DNA of 64,000 nucleotides. Source: Saprospiraceae bacterium (GTDB lineage Bacteria; Bacteroidota; Bacteroidia; Chitinophagales; Saprospiraceae). The translations under genes and the position numbers were made by a program. The DNA lies in the NCBI GenBank assembly GCA_016718505.1, contig JADKDE010000002.1, positions 1 through 64,000 of the forward strand, in the 5' to 3' direction. Shown in pieces: positions 1-10,368 of this stretch (position 1 is its first letter; each line of letters begins with the position of its first letter). Below the pieces are notes generated by a model. The model was not told the origin of the DNA, did no database searches, and saw only the letters and a program-made list of their open reading frames with translations.

Positions 1-1192
1 AAGAGCCCATATCTTGGAGGATTGCTCATAGCGTTTGGATCACTTGGATGAAGGGGATCGCTTCTGATCAAAGAGCGTCTGCAACCACCGATATCGCCAA
101 GGAAGGCTTGATGAGCACTTTCAATCTTTCTGAAACCAACAAAAGCCATATTGGAGATGCGTCTCCAAAGATTGACTGGCCTCGAAAGAGACAAGATCCG
201 TGAGAGTATGCAGAATTGAAAAAGCTTATAGATGAGTTGAACTCTATCCTCGATAGTGAGGAAAACAACGGGCATCGTCAAAGCAGAAAATCGTTGATAT
301 CAAAAACAGATACGCCGATCCACGCCGTACGGATATTTCCTACGCAGACGGAGAGATCCAATATCGAGGACATGATCCGAAGAAGACGTCGCCAGTGACG
401 ATTTCACATCTAGGATATATCAAGAGAACGCCCGTTTCAGAATTCCGAATCCAAGCAGAGAGGCGGTAGGGGTTCCAGAGGTGCAAGACCGCCACCCCGA
501 GGATTTCATGGAGAATATGTTTGTCGCAGGTACGCACTATTACTTTGTTATTGTTCACCAGTGCAGGACGTTGCTACTGGTTGAAGGTGTATGAGCTTCC
601 AGAAGCAAACCAAAGGCAGCTCGGGACGTGTGATTCAGAATCTTGTGAACTTCCAAGCTGAAGAAAAGTAAAGGCCACGATCATCATCAAAAGCCTATCG
701 GACGAAGAGTTTATCAACAATAATTATATCATTTTCTGTACGAAAAAGGTATGATCAAAAAGACCTTGGTGGAAGATTCTCTCGACCGCGAACCAATGGT
801 ATCAACGCCATTACCATCAACGAAGGGGATATGCTCCTAGAAGCAAAATTGACCTGGAGGTAAAGACGAAGTATGTTCTATAGCCAATAAGGAAGGTAGA
901 GCCATCCGATTCTCTGAAACCAAAGTTCGGTTTAAGGGTCAAACAAGCAGGAGTGCGTGCCATCACGCTTTCTGAGACTGGCAATGATGCTGTGATTGGA
1001 ATGGTTTGTGTCAACCCAGAGGATCCCAATACGACCATCCTCGTTGTTTCTGAAAAAGGTAATGGAAAGCGTACTTCCCTCGACGATTATCGCATCACGA
1101 ATCGAGGCGGCAAAGGCGTGAAAACCATCAACCTGTCTGAAAAAACGGGCGAGTTGGTTACCATCAAATCCGTCACCGAAGAGGATCAACTC
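1..1192 (+). pseudogene. gyrA: DNA gyrase subunit A, C-terminal part, frameshifted and truncated
   Basis: Piecing the three frames together gives a GyrA sequence: the end of the breakage-reunion domain (RAHILEGL, then EMRLQRLTGLERDKIREEY), the coiled-coil segment (ELKKLIDELNSILDSEE), then the C-terminal beta-pinwheel with YADPRRTDISYADGEI, TISHLGYIKRTPVSEFR, a GyrA-box-like GRGSRGA stretch and NRGGKGVKTINLSEKTG. GyrA wraps DNA and, with GyrB, introduces negative supercoils. The 5' part lies outside the window. At least eight single-base indels break the frame. After VTEEDQL (about 1192) the similarity stops abruptly, so the last blades are missing. An essential gene is unlikely to be this damaged, so consensus errors and a chimeric join near 1192 are more likely than a true pseudogene. 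Family identity is secure; exact limits are not. Confidence 0.88.
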
Positions 1193-1590
1193 ACTCATTA
1201 CCACCCCGGCGTTGGGCGTAGTTTAAATTCCCAAATCAGGATTTTGAGGAAAGAAAAAAAAGAATTGTGTGCTTGGGGGATATTTCAGGCATCCAAACTC
1301 ATGACTTTGTAGTGATAGACCATCAATTAATTTAACAAATTTTATTTTTTAATTATTTGAAAGTCACATTTAATCAAATTCCTTTCGTTATATCATCAGA
1401 GGAAATTCACATATATACATATTCACGCTCACCGTTTTGGTTAGATATATTTTAATTTTAAATATATCTAAACTTATCAACAGAAAATCAATCATTTATA
1501 CATTTATTTTTATCAACTAGGCACTAAGTGCAGCACTTTGGTATAATTTTTGTCAATAACATATATACTTCAAATAACAATATTATAATT
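1193..1590. other. Non-coding stretch between gyrA and giant adhesin 1
   Basis: No credible gene is seen. The first 120 bases continue an open frame from gyrA but no longer resemble GyrA. The rest is very AT-rich. The 3' end holds the sigma-54-like site listed separately, preceded by the small inverted repeat GCAC-taa-GTGC at about 1521-1530. Confidence 0.5.
1539..1553 (+). promoter_or_regulatory. Sigma-54-like -24/-12 promoter before giant adhesin 1
   Basis: TGGTATA-N4-TTGT matches the sigma-54 layout (TGGCAC-N5-TTGC): GG at 1540-1541 and the -12 G at 1552, with 10 nt between them. It lies about 40 nt upstream of the proposed ATG at 1591. The same GCACTTTGGYATARTTTTTG block precedes the gene at 10369. 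The -12 position has GT instead of GC, so this is a plausible rather than a proven promoter. Confidence 0.45.
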
Positions 1591-2708
1591 ATGAACAGAA
1601 GTTTACTTCGAACTAATCTTTCGACTTTGTTTGAATTTATTTATTCCAATAATCCAAAGTGCTTATTGGGAGGTTTTACAAACCTAGAACAACAAAAGAA
1701 CTTTATGGACATCGAAAAATTGGTTATTTAAAGCCAATTTTAAAATCAGTGTGTATTTTTTTATATTTGTTGCCTGGCTCTTTTACAATAGTTATCAGCA
1801 CAAACCTGTTCAGTCAATGCTGGGGTTGCCATAACTTATTGTCCAGGAGAGCAAAATGACTTTTATGGAATGCTACAGGTGATGCCCAATTAAGCACTGT
1901 GAGGTGGACTCAATTGAGCGGTCCGGCTACTACCTTGACAAATGCAACAACAACTACTCCAATACCAATAGTTTGGTATGACTCTCAAACCAGTGGAGAT
2001 CAACGTATGGTTACAGTAAATACTTGTGCGCTAAATAGCTGCTCTATCGCCCTCCAAGTGCCACCCCACCGCCTGTAACCCCGCAACCAATACCTATAAC
2101 CTCGCCGTAACAGTGAGTTACAGCAACCAACCAAGCGGCGATATTACCATTAACGTAGGCGGCACAAACTATACCTTTACGACGGCAACTGGAACGATAC
2201 CTAAACCGTAACAGGTTTACCAGCCAATGGCACGCAAAAATATTGATGTATCAAAGCCACTTTTTAGGAGATAATACCAGCCCGATGCTTTGGTAGATGC
2301 CTCGATGCTCCTCAAGTTGTTCGCCGCCTTTTGTAGCTTGCGGCGACATTCCCGTTATTTGGTTAGTGGACGAAGACCAAGCCGCACCAAGTCTGCACTT
2401 GTGGTCGTTCAAAGATTATAACGATGCCACCAATACAGGCACCGATTACGGACGTGTAACCTATAAACCCCATTACGGGCGATACCACTGCATTTGCCAT
2501 CAAGCGCACATGGCGACTTGGAAAGTATGGCGGTTAATCAATCAACCGGACAAGCCTATTTTGTTACGGCAGCCAAAATTGCAGGCGGTCCATCAGGCAG
2601 ACAGACCTTGTTTACCTACAACCTAAACGATGCCGCCGCCAATAAAGGCAAAAATAGCCCCTTACGGTTATTGGTCACATACAACGCCCCAATAGCTGGG
2701 CAGCAGAA

Positions 2709-3617
2709 GTGTTGGCACTATACAATAACCATTTATATTTAGCAGACCCCGTTACAGGCAACCAAAATACCGATACCAATACCGACATATTAATGTCTGT
2801 AGATTTAGGTGCTTTGAACCCCAATGTGATGCTAAACACCATTCCCACTATTATCGGACCCATTCAGGGCTTAGGGCAAGTTAATAATTATGTAGATGGT
2901 ATGGAGATTTTGCCCGACGGTACTTTATATACCGTTGATGGAACAGACGACCACCTATATCGCGTTAGTTTGACAACAGGTGCTATTTTGGAAGTAATGG
3001 ACAACAATATACCCGGCGGTATTGACCCACTTGCCGATGTAGAAACTATTGTATGGGATCCTGTCAATAGCAAACTCATAGGCGCGGATAATCAATTGCA
3101 ACAATTTGTTGATTTGACCTTAGATGGCACAAATGGCAATAACTTGGTAACTTCTCCGTATATTGGCACGCCGGGCATTTACAGTTTGGTCGATTTTGAA
3201 GGCTCGGCTATGTATGTCATGTGCTGCAACCTTACCGTGAACAGTGCCATACCCAGTGCCTGCGATGTGAATGGACAATATACCCTTTCGGTAGATGTTA
3301 CCTATACCAACATAAGCGGCGATATTACCATTAATGGGCAAACCTTTACGCCATCGGGTGTAACAGGCAGAGATACTTTTGTGCTTACGCTATTAACCGC
3401 CAACGGTGCAATAGATGTGGACGTAACGGCTCAATCCGTAACCGAAGTAACTTGCTCGGCTACTTTGGCTGATGCCTACGATGCCCCTGCGAGTTGTGTT
3501 TGGAATCGATCCGCCATTACTAGCACCGATGTATTAATGCAACGGTACACAGACGGCACTGCTACTGTCACGGCAAGTGGCAATACATCGTTGTTACTTA
3601 TTTATGGAGCAACGTAG
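2709..3617 (+). CDS. Open frame inside giant adhesin 1: propeller-like segment
   Basis: This 302-residue frame is one of the longest intact pieces of the gene. Its first 170 residues (LYNNHLYLADPVTG, ILPDGTLYTVDGTDDHLYRVSLTTG, VWDPVNSKLIGADN) resemble the repeating strands of a beta-propeller. From about residue 177 it turns into a Cys-containing domain with the segment GDITINGQTFTPSGVTGRD, which also appears degraded near 2120-2200. It is not an independent gene: there is no signal peptide or promoter, and the same protein continues in other frames on both sides. Confidence 0.55.
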   Translation: MLALYNNHLYLADPVTGNQNTDTNTDILMSVDLGALNPNVMLNTIPTIIGPIQGLGQVNNYVDGMEILPDGTLYTVDGTDDHLYRVSLTTGAILEVMDNNIPGGIDPLADVETIVWDPVNSKLIGADNQLQQFVDLTLDGTNGNNLVTSPYIGTPGIYSLVDFEGSAMYVMCCNLTVNSAIPSACDVNGQYTLSVDVTYTNISGDITINGQTFTPSGVTGRDTFVLTLLTANGAIDVDVTAQSVTEVTCSATLADAYDAPASCVWNRSAITSTDVLMQRYTDGTATVTASGNTSLLLIYGAT

Positions 3618-4590
3618 GCACTACGGCAACAATTAGCAACAGCGGCGGGCACATACAATGTAACTGTAACAGAAAGTGCGAATTGTACAACAGTAGCCAA
3701 CTGTAACCGAACCAATAGCATTAGTGCCCGTGTGCGATGCAACGAATAAGTACGACAGGTGGTAGCGACGGTACAGCGAGTGTAAGTGTACGTGGCGGTC
3801 ACGCCATCCTGCAACAACTAGTGGAGTACAGGAGCTACTACGGCGAGTGTAAGCGGATTGGCTGCTGGTACATACAATGTAACAGTAACGGATGCCAACG
3901 GCTGTACTAGTACATGTGCTTCTACGGTTAACGAGCCGGGATGTACCCTATCGTTGAGCGAGACGAATGCCAAATGTACTATGCCAATGGCGGTATGACA
4001 GGCAGTATAGATGTAACGGTAAGCGGTCCAAGGAGCTTGACGTATGTATGGTCAGACGGAGCGACTACGGAAGACCGTAGCGGCTTGGCTGCCGGTACAT
4101 TATAGCGTAACAGCAACGGATGCAGGTAACTGCCAAGATATGTTGAGTGTTGATATTAGCGAGCCGACAGCATTAGCGCCTGTGTGCGATGCGACGGATG
4201 TAACCTCAACAGGTGGTACCGACGGTACAGCGAGTGTAAGTGTAAGTGGCGGTACGCCATCATATACCTACTTGTGGAGTACAGGAGCTACTACAGCGAG
4301 TTTGAGCGGTTTAACTGCAGGAACATACAACGTAACAGTGACGGATGCTAACGGTTGTACCAGCAATTGTGGTTCCTACAGTTGGCGAGCCAACTTTGCC
4401 ATATCATTGTGAGCGAGACGAATGTAGATGTACTATGCAATGGGGTATGACAGGCAGTATTGATGCAAACGGTAAGCGGCGCGCAGGTGCTGTGACGTAT
4501 GTATGGTCAGACGGAGCGACTACGGAAGACCGTAGCGGCTTGGCTGCCGGTACATATAGTGTAACAGCAACGGATGCAGTAGGCTGTGTA

Positions 4591-6180
4591 GCAACAACGA
4601 GTATAGCTATATCAGAAGATAAGAGCTTGGTAGTAAGTGCCTTAGATCAAACGATCGCATGTGGATCAGCCGATGCGACCTTGACAGCTAGCGGAGGAAC
4701 AAGTTATGCATGGAGCACAGGAAGTCCACAGCCCAAATAATCAAGTGAGCTCGGCAGGAACATATACTGTGACGGTAACAGGAGCGAATGGATGTACGAG
4801 TTCGGAAGAAGTTGTAGTAATCAAAGAAGCATGTGGAACCCTAGGCGGAACGGTGTGGTTTGATACAGACAATAATAATACTCAAAGCACAGGAGAGACA
4901 AGTTCAACTGGAGGAATTCCAGACAATGCAAATAATTTGACAGGCTTGACAGGTGTAACTGTAATTTTGTATAATGCAAGTACAGGAACAACCATAGCAA
5001 GCACGACGACGGACGCAAATGGAAACTATCAGTTTCCAAATGTACCAGCGGGTGAATACTCAATAGTATTCACGAATATACCGACAGGGTACACGATAGT
5101 AGGGAGCAATGTTGGACCAGATGACAACAGCGATAGTGATGGCACGAATACTGGAACATTTACTTTTACGGGTACAGATGATTATACCCATGATTTGGGA
5201 GTTAAGCCAAATGTATGTGTGGCCACGGTGAGTGCAACAACATCAGTATTGACATGTACGACACCAACAGGAGTAATAACAGCGAGTGCAGGAGATAGCT
5301 ATGCATGGAGTACAGGCTCAACATCGAATAATATAACGGTGAATACAGCTGGCACATACAGCGTAACCATAACAGATGGAGTAGGCTGTGTAGCAACAAC
5401 AAGTATAGCTGTATCAGAAGATAAGAGCTTGGTGGTAGTGAGTGTTCCAGATCAAACGATCGCATGTGGATCACCAGATGCGACCTTGACAGCTAGCGGA
5501 GGAACAAGTTATGCATGGAGCACAGGGGGCGTCCACAGCCCAAATAATAGTGAGCTCGGCAGGAACATATACTGTGACGGTACAGGAGCGAAATGGATGC
5601 ACGAGTTCCGGAAGAAGTTGTAGTAATCAAAGAAGCATGTGGAACCCTAAGGCGGAACGGGTGGTTTGATACAGACAATAATAATACTCAAAGCACAGGA
5701 GAGACAAGTTCAACTGGAGGAATTCCAGACAATGCAAATAATTTGACGGGGCTTCGACGAGGTGTAACTGTAATTTTTGCATAATGCAAGTACAGGAACA
5801 ACCATAGCAAGCGACGACGGACGCAATGGAAACTATCAGTTTCCAAATGTTCAGCAGGTGAATACTCAATAGTATTCACGAATATACCGACAGGGTACAC
5901 GATAGTAGGGAGCAATGTTTAGATGACAAACAGCGATAGTGATGGCACGAATACTGGAACATTTACTTTTGCGGGTCGGTTGATTATACCGGTTTGGGGA
6001 AGCCAAATGTATGTGTGGCCACGGTGAGTGCAACAACATCGTATTGACATACGACACCAACGGAGTAATAACAGCGAGTGCAGAGAGATAGCCATGGAGT
6101 ACAGGCTCAACATCGAATAATATAACGGTGAATACAGCTGGCACACAGCGTAACCATAACAGATGGAGTAGGCTGTGTAG
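4591..6180 (+). repeat. Tandem duplication of about 790-800 bp, second copy corrupted
   Basis: The string GCAACAACRAGTATAGCT recurs at 4591, 5393 and 6180, giving spacings of 802 and 787. The two units between these points are almost identical and each encodes an Ig-like repeat plus an SdrD-B-like domain. Unit 1 keeps its frame for 305 codons. Unit 2 differs mainly by scattered one- to several-base insertions and losses (for example around 5600, 5755, 5920 and 5970-6000). That pattern suits an unpolished repeat copy better than evolutionary divergence. Confidence 0.7.
4706..5623 (+). CDS. Open frame inside giant adhesin 1: SdrD-B-like domain
   Basis: This 305-residue frame holds the clean copy of an SdrD-B-like beta-sandwich: CGTLGGTVWFDTDNNN, then GVTVILYNASTGT, TDANGNYQFPNVPAGEYS and DDYTHDLGVKPN. 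The domain also occurs in surface proteins of Gram-positive cocci. It is followed by an Ig/PKD-like repeat (TASAGDSYAWSTG ... VGCVATTSIAVSEDKS). The frame is lost at about 5525-5590, where the corrupted second copy begins. Confidence 0.55.
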   Translation: MHGAQEVHSPNNQVSSAGTYTVTVTGANGCTSSEEVVVIKEACGTLGGTVWFDTDNNNTQSTGETSSTGGIPDNANNLTGLTGVTVILYNASTGTTIASTTTDANGNYQFPNVPAGEYSIVFTNIPTGYTIVGSNVGPDDNSDSDGTNTGTFTFTGTDDYTHDLGVKPNVCVATVSATTSVLTCTTPTGVITASAGDSYAWSTGSTSNNITVNTAGTYSVTITDGVGCVATTSIAVSEDKSLVVVSVPDQTIACGSPDATLTASGGTSYAWSTGGVHSPNNSELGRNIYCDGTGAKWMHEFRKKL

Positions 6181-9084
6181 CAACAACAAGTATAGCTGTA
6201 TCAGAAGATAAGAGCTTGGTGGTAGTGGAATATTCCAGATCAAACGATCGCATGTGGATCACCAGATGCGACCTTGACAGCAAGCGGAGGAAAAGGTTAT
6301 GCATGGAGCACAGAGGTTCATCCCAAATAATAGTGAAGCTCAACGAGAACATATACTGACGGTAACAGGAGGCGAATGGATGCATGAGTTCGGATGAAGC
6401 AAACGTTGAAAAAGAAGATTGCCATCGTTATGTTACAATGATATTACAGCGTCCGATTTGACAGTTACATGTTTTGACCCAAAATTGTATTATCAGTCCA
6501 AGATTTGGGAGATCAATACGAATGGAGTAATGGATCACCGGATCACATACAATCACAGTCAACCCAATGGTTTCAACCTTATATACCATGACAGTAACAT
6601 ATTGGATGGCTGTACGGCTACAGACAAATTTACCTAACGGTTGACAAGCAACTTCCAATAGTAAGCGCAGGAACAGATCAAACTGTAACATGTACAATAC
6701 TAGCAGCCAACTTGACGGCAAGTGGAGGCGGATCATTGCTTTGGAGTACTGGTTCAAATTCATCGGTGATAACAGTAAATCCACTGGTTACAACGATATA
6801 TACTGTTCAGTAACGGGTTCGAATGGATGTACAGCGACAGATGAGGTAATGGTACTAGTTGATATATCAAGACCAATGGCCTCAGCGGGTATAGATCAAA
6901 CGGTATCCTGTACCGTATTGGATGCGACGTTGACAGCGAGTGGAGGAGGTACGTATGAGTGGAGCGAAGGAAGTACTACGAGCCAAATTACAACTCAAAT
7001 AAGTGGAACATATATAGTGACGGTAACTGGCATGAATGGCTGTACGAGCACGGATATGGTTTCGGTGAATAGCATAAAGCAGCTCCGATAGCAGATTTTG
7101 GGAATCGAAACAAGTATTACATGTGTTGGTTTAAATCAAGCCGAATTGATGGCGACAGGAGGAATATCTTATGAGTGGAATAATGGAGTTACAACAGCGA
7201 ATAATACAGTCAGTCCCCTAGTAACAACCACCTATACAGTGACGGTAACCAGGTCAAATGGCTGTAAATCAACATCAAGCGTACAGGTAGTTGTAAATAA
7301 AGTTATCCCAGTGGTAGATGCAGGGAGGATAAGACATTAAGATGTACAGAAAGTAATACAACCTTGACAGCGACAGGAGGAGTAAGTTACCAATGGAGCC
7401 TACCTTCATATAGCCAAACAATAACGGTAAGCCCAACGACAACGACGACTTATACAGTGACGGTAACAAGAACAAATGGCTGACAGCTACGGATGAAGTG
7501 AAAGTAGTAGTTGATAATGTTTTACCTACAGCTCAGCGGCATGGATCAAATTATCATGTACATCATTAGAAGCAACGTTGACAGCGAGTAGAGGTGGTAG
7601 TTATAGTTGGAGCAATGGCAGCACCACAAGCCAAATTGTGACTACAGCTTGGAGCACTTATACAGTACGGTAACTGGAACAAACGGCTGTACGAGTACAG
7701 ATGAAGTAATGGTCACAGAGGATAAAGTAGCGCCAATAGCAGATGCTGGAAGTGAAGCAAGTATAAACTGTGACATTAAATCAGGCAGAATTGACAGCTA
7801 TAGAGGAGGTACATACCTATGGAGCGATGGAGCACCAACAGCTAATATGAGTTAGCCCGACGGTGACGACGATATATACGTGACAGTGACGGGTGAAAAT
7901 GGATGTACATCAACCTCAACAGTGAGGGTGGTGGTAGATAAAATCAGCCCGGTGGCTAGATGCAGGGAGTGGATAAGACAGTAACCTGTGAAACACAAAC
8001 ACAACTTTAACAGCTACTGGAGGGAGGAGTTATGAGTGGAGTGTTCCATCCACAGAGTCAAAATGTGATTGTGAGCCCAAGCGTTACAACAATATATACA
8101 GTGACGGTGACAGGAGCGAATGGGTGTATGGCAACAGATGAGGTTCGAGTAGTATCAATACATTACCACCGACAGGAGGAGCAGGCTCAGATAAGACGAT
8201 AACGTGTGTGAGCACAAGTGCGTTATTGCAGAGTTATGGAGGAGTTAGTTACGCCTGGAGCAATGGATCAAATACATCAAATACCTATGTAACTCCAATA
8301 GAGAATACGACCTACACAGTTACGATAACAGGTGTCAATGGATGTACGAAGACAGATGAGGTGAATGTAATAATCAATATATCATATCCAAGCGTAGAAT
8401 TGGGAGAAGATAAAGCGATAGATTGTAATACACCAAATTCAACCATAACAGCCTCAGGAGGAATAGCGTATATATGGAGTACAGGAGAAACGTCAGCCGT
8501 AATAATAGCTAGCCCAACGATGACGACAATTTATACAGTAACAGTGACAGGATCAAACGGCTGTAAAACAACAGATTGGATAACGGTTGCGGTTGATAAA
8601 CTGTACCAGAAGTAAGTGTCAGTGAAGACGTCACGTTGAACTGTACTACCTCAATAGAGGCGGAACTATATGCAACAGGAGGGGCACATACTTGTGGAGT
8701 GATGGGCACAACAGGAACCAATATAAGTAAGCCCGACAGTAAGTACCGTATATACAGTAACAGTGACAGGAGAAAATGGTGTAAAGTAACGAGTTCGACC
8801 TAAGTAACAGTTGACAGAACCCCACCAGTTGCGAGTGCAGGAATAGACCAGACGGCGATATGTGGAAAACCATCAGTAAACTTGGTAGCAAGTGGAGGAG
8901 GGACATACGTATGGAATACAACTGAGACGACAGAAAGTATTACGGTAACCCCAACAGTAACAACGACTTACACAGTAGAAGTAACTGGGACGAATGGCTG
9001 TAAGAGCAGTGATGAAGTTGTAGTAACTAAACCAGTATGTACGGCTCTGGGAGGCACGGTATGGTATGATCTGAATAAGATGGA

Positions 9085-9489
9085 TTGCAAGATGGCGAGA
9101 CGACCAATGGAGAAACGCTATCAGAACAGACAAATACTACAAATGGAGTAGCAGGAGTAAAAGTGATATTGTACAATGCGTCAACGAATCAGAGCATAGG
9201 ATATACCACAACGGATGCTATGGGAGATTATGTCTTTACAGATTTAACTCCTGGAAACTACTATGTACAGTTTGATTTAAGTACCTTGCCAGGCGGCTAT
9301 ATGCCGACAGGAACAAATACCGATGGGGGACCAAACAATACAGGAGAAAGTGATGCGTATGGTTTTGACGGGAAGACGCCATTTGTGAGTATTACGGCAG
9401 GTCAGCAGAATTATTCGTTAGATATGGGAATAATAATAAACCCATTGCCAGTAGAGCTTACGCTGTTTGAAGTATGGCAAAGACTGTAA
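9085..9489 (+). CDS. Open frame inside giant adhesin 1: last SdrD-B-like domain
   Basis: The residues GVKVILYNASTNQSIGYTTT, then TTDAMGDYVFTDLTPGNYYV and a SLDMGIIINPLPVELTLFE tail, form a second type of SdrD-B-like domain. The tail is the linker commonly found before type A sorting domains (LPVELTLFEG...). The frame breaks at about 9475, after which KCVELRWVTESE-like sequence continues in another frame. Confidence 0.5.
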   Translation: MQDGETTNGETLSEQTNTTNGVAGVKVILYNASTNQSIGYTTTDAMGDYVFTDLTPGNYYVQFDLSTLPGGYMPTGTNTDGGPNNTGESDAYGFDGKTPFVSITAGQQNYSLDMGIIINPLPVELTLFEVWQRL

Positions 9490-9762
9490 AGTAGAACTCA
9501 GATGGGTAACAGAATCCGAAAAGTACAACAAGGCTTTGTAGTAGAAAAGAGTATAGATGGGATAATTATTATCAATAGGGGGGAAAGCAGGAAATATAAA
9601 TAGTACTGCAAAACTCGAATATACACTAAGCGATGATAAGGTAGCGTTGTCGGGATATTATTACCGCTTGAAGCAGATAGATTTGGATGGTACAGAAACG
9701 ATATTTGACAATATCTGTAAGTACGAAATTGTACAAAATACACACAAGTAGGAATAACGGCG

Positions 9763-10010
9763 TTGTATCCAAATCCATTGAAGGATGGAATGGTATTGAC
9801 GATGAAATATTATTCAGAAACGAGTGGAACAGCAAGATATCAAATAATAACGATGGATGGAAAAGTTCTAAATACCAATACGACAGGCATGGTAGAAGGA
9901 ACGAATACAGTACAGATAGAAGTAAATGGCTTACCAGCAGGAGCATATTTGGTAAAATTGATAGGCAATGAAAACAAGTGTCTGTTAAGAAATTTATCAA
10001 AACGGAATAG
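9763..10010 (+). CDS. C-terminal T9SS type A sorting domain of giant adhesin 1
   Basis: The frame reads YPNPLKDGMVLTMKYYSE, then ITMDGKVLNTNTTGM and GLPAGAYLVKLIGNE, which is the usual por-secretion-system type A layout (YPNP..., internal strands, PAG-Y-V). One base is missing from an A run at 9971-9974. Restoring it gives KQVSVKKFIKTE and the stop TAG at 10008-10010. The literal frame runs on to 10017 with an unrelated tail. Confidence 0.65.
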
Positions 10011-10038
10011 GTTGTAGGACAGAAAATAAGTTTATAAG

Positions 10039-10071
10039 AAGGAGGCTTTTCGCAAGAAAGGCCTCCCTTTT
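10039..10071 (+). terminator. Rho-independent terminator after giant adhesin 1
   Basis: GGAGGC at 10041-10046 pairs with GCCTCC at 10061-10066. Further T/A pairing extends into the loop, and the stem is followed by TTTT. It lies 30 bases after the reconstructed stop at 10010, supporting that stop as the true end of the gene. Confidence 0.7.
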
Positions 10072-10124
10072 GTGGCATTACGATCAAGAGGAGAAGGGCC
10101 TAGATGAGAAGAAAGGAGAATTGG

Positions 10125-10235
10125 GCGCAGTAGCGCTGCGCAAGGGTGGTCGCAGACCAGACTCGAGGAAGGAGAGGCCGAACGCCAGTGAGCCCTGGAG
10201 CATAGCGCCTCTTCGGCTTCCGAAGAGGACTGCCC
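10125..10235. repeat. GC-rich hairpin-chain element (type C)
   Basis: The stretch is much richer in G and C than its surroundings and consists of consecutive short hairpins: GCAG-tagc-GCTGC near 10128-10140, GGTC-gca-GACC near 10148-10158, and a perfect 9-bp stem CCTCTTCGG-ctt-CCGAAGAGG at 10208-10228. No protein signal is convincing. It resembles the other hairpin-chain elements of the window in composition and trinucleotide loops but does not align well with them. Confidence 0.5.
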
Positions 10236-10301
10236 ACATATTAAATATAGTTTGTATGTGTATAATAAATATGTTTTTAGTGAAGGCTAAAAAACGCACT
10301 T

Positions 10302-10316
10302 TGGCATAGTTTTTGG
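10302..10316 (+). promoter_or_regulatory. Sigma-54-like -24/-12 promoter before the HYR/dockerin gene
   Basis: TGGCATA-N4-TTGG has GG at 10303-10304 and the -12 G at 10315, 10 nt apart as in sigma-54 promoters. The predicted start of transcription near 10327 leaves a leader of about 40 nt to the ATG at 10369. A 20-nt block around it, starting GCACTTTGG at 10296, is shared with the site at 1539. Inference from motif only. Confidence 0.5.
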
Positions 10317-10368
10317 ATTTAATCCATAGATACTTAGATTCTGCGAATCAATAAGGAACGATGGAATT

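Larger units (their letters stand above)
1591..10010 (+). pseudogene. Giant T9SS type A adhesin 1 (about 2,800 codons), many frameshifts
   Basis: A single large secreted protein can be followed across frames. It starts at ATG 1591 with a long N-terminal extension (about 75 residues once a frameshift near 1670 is bridged) ending in the hydrophobic segment SVCIFLYLLPG and NLFSQ. Then come: a PKD-like segment (about 1880-2060); a propeller-like segment (about 2300-3230); SprB-type repeats (about 3700-4570, motif GTYSVTATDAVGC); two copies of an SdrD-B-like domain (LGGTVWFDTDNNN) in a ~790-bp tandem repeat; many Ig/PKD-like repeats of the form TLTASGG-YEWS-G...TYTVTVTG-NGC (6700-9030); a further SdrD-B-like domain (9040-9440); and a type A sorting domain ending VSVKKFIKTE at 10008-10010. 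It is presumably exported by T9SS and anchored at the surface. Dozens of single-base indels break it. The intact domain order argues for consensus error rather than long decay. Confidence 0.75.

Noticed and set aside
10070..10309. Open frames on both strands across 10070-10309
   Set aside because: They follow from the GC-rich hairpin element and the terminator, with no protein-like composition or start context.
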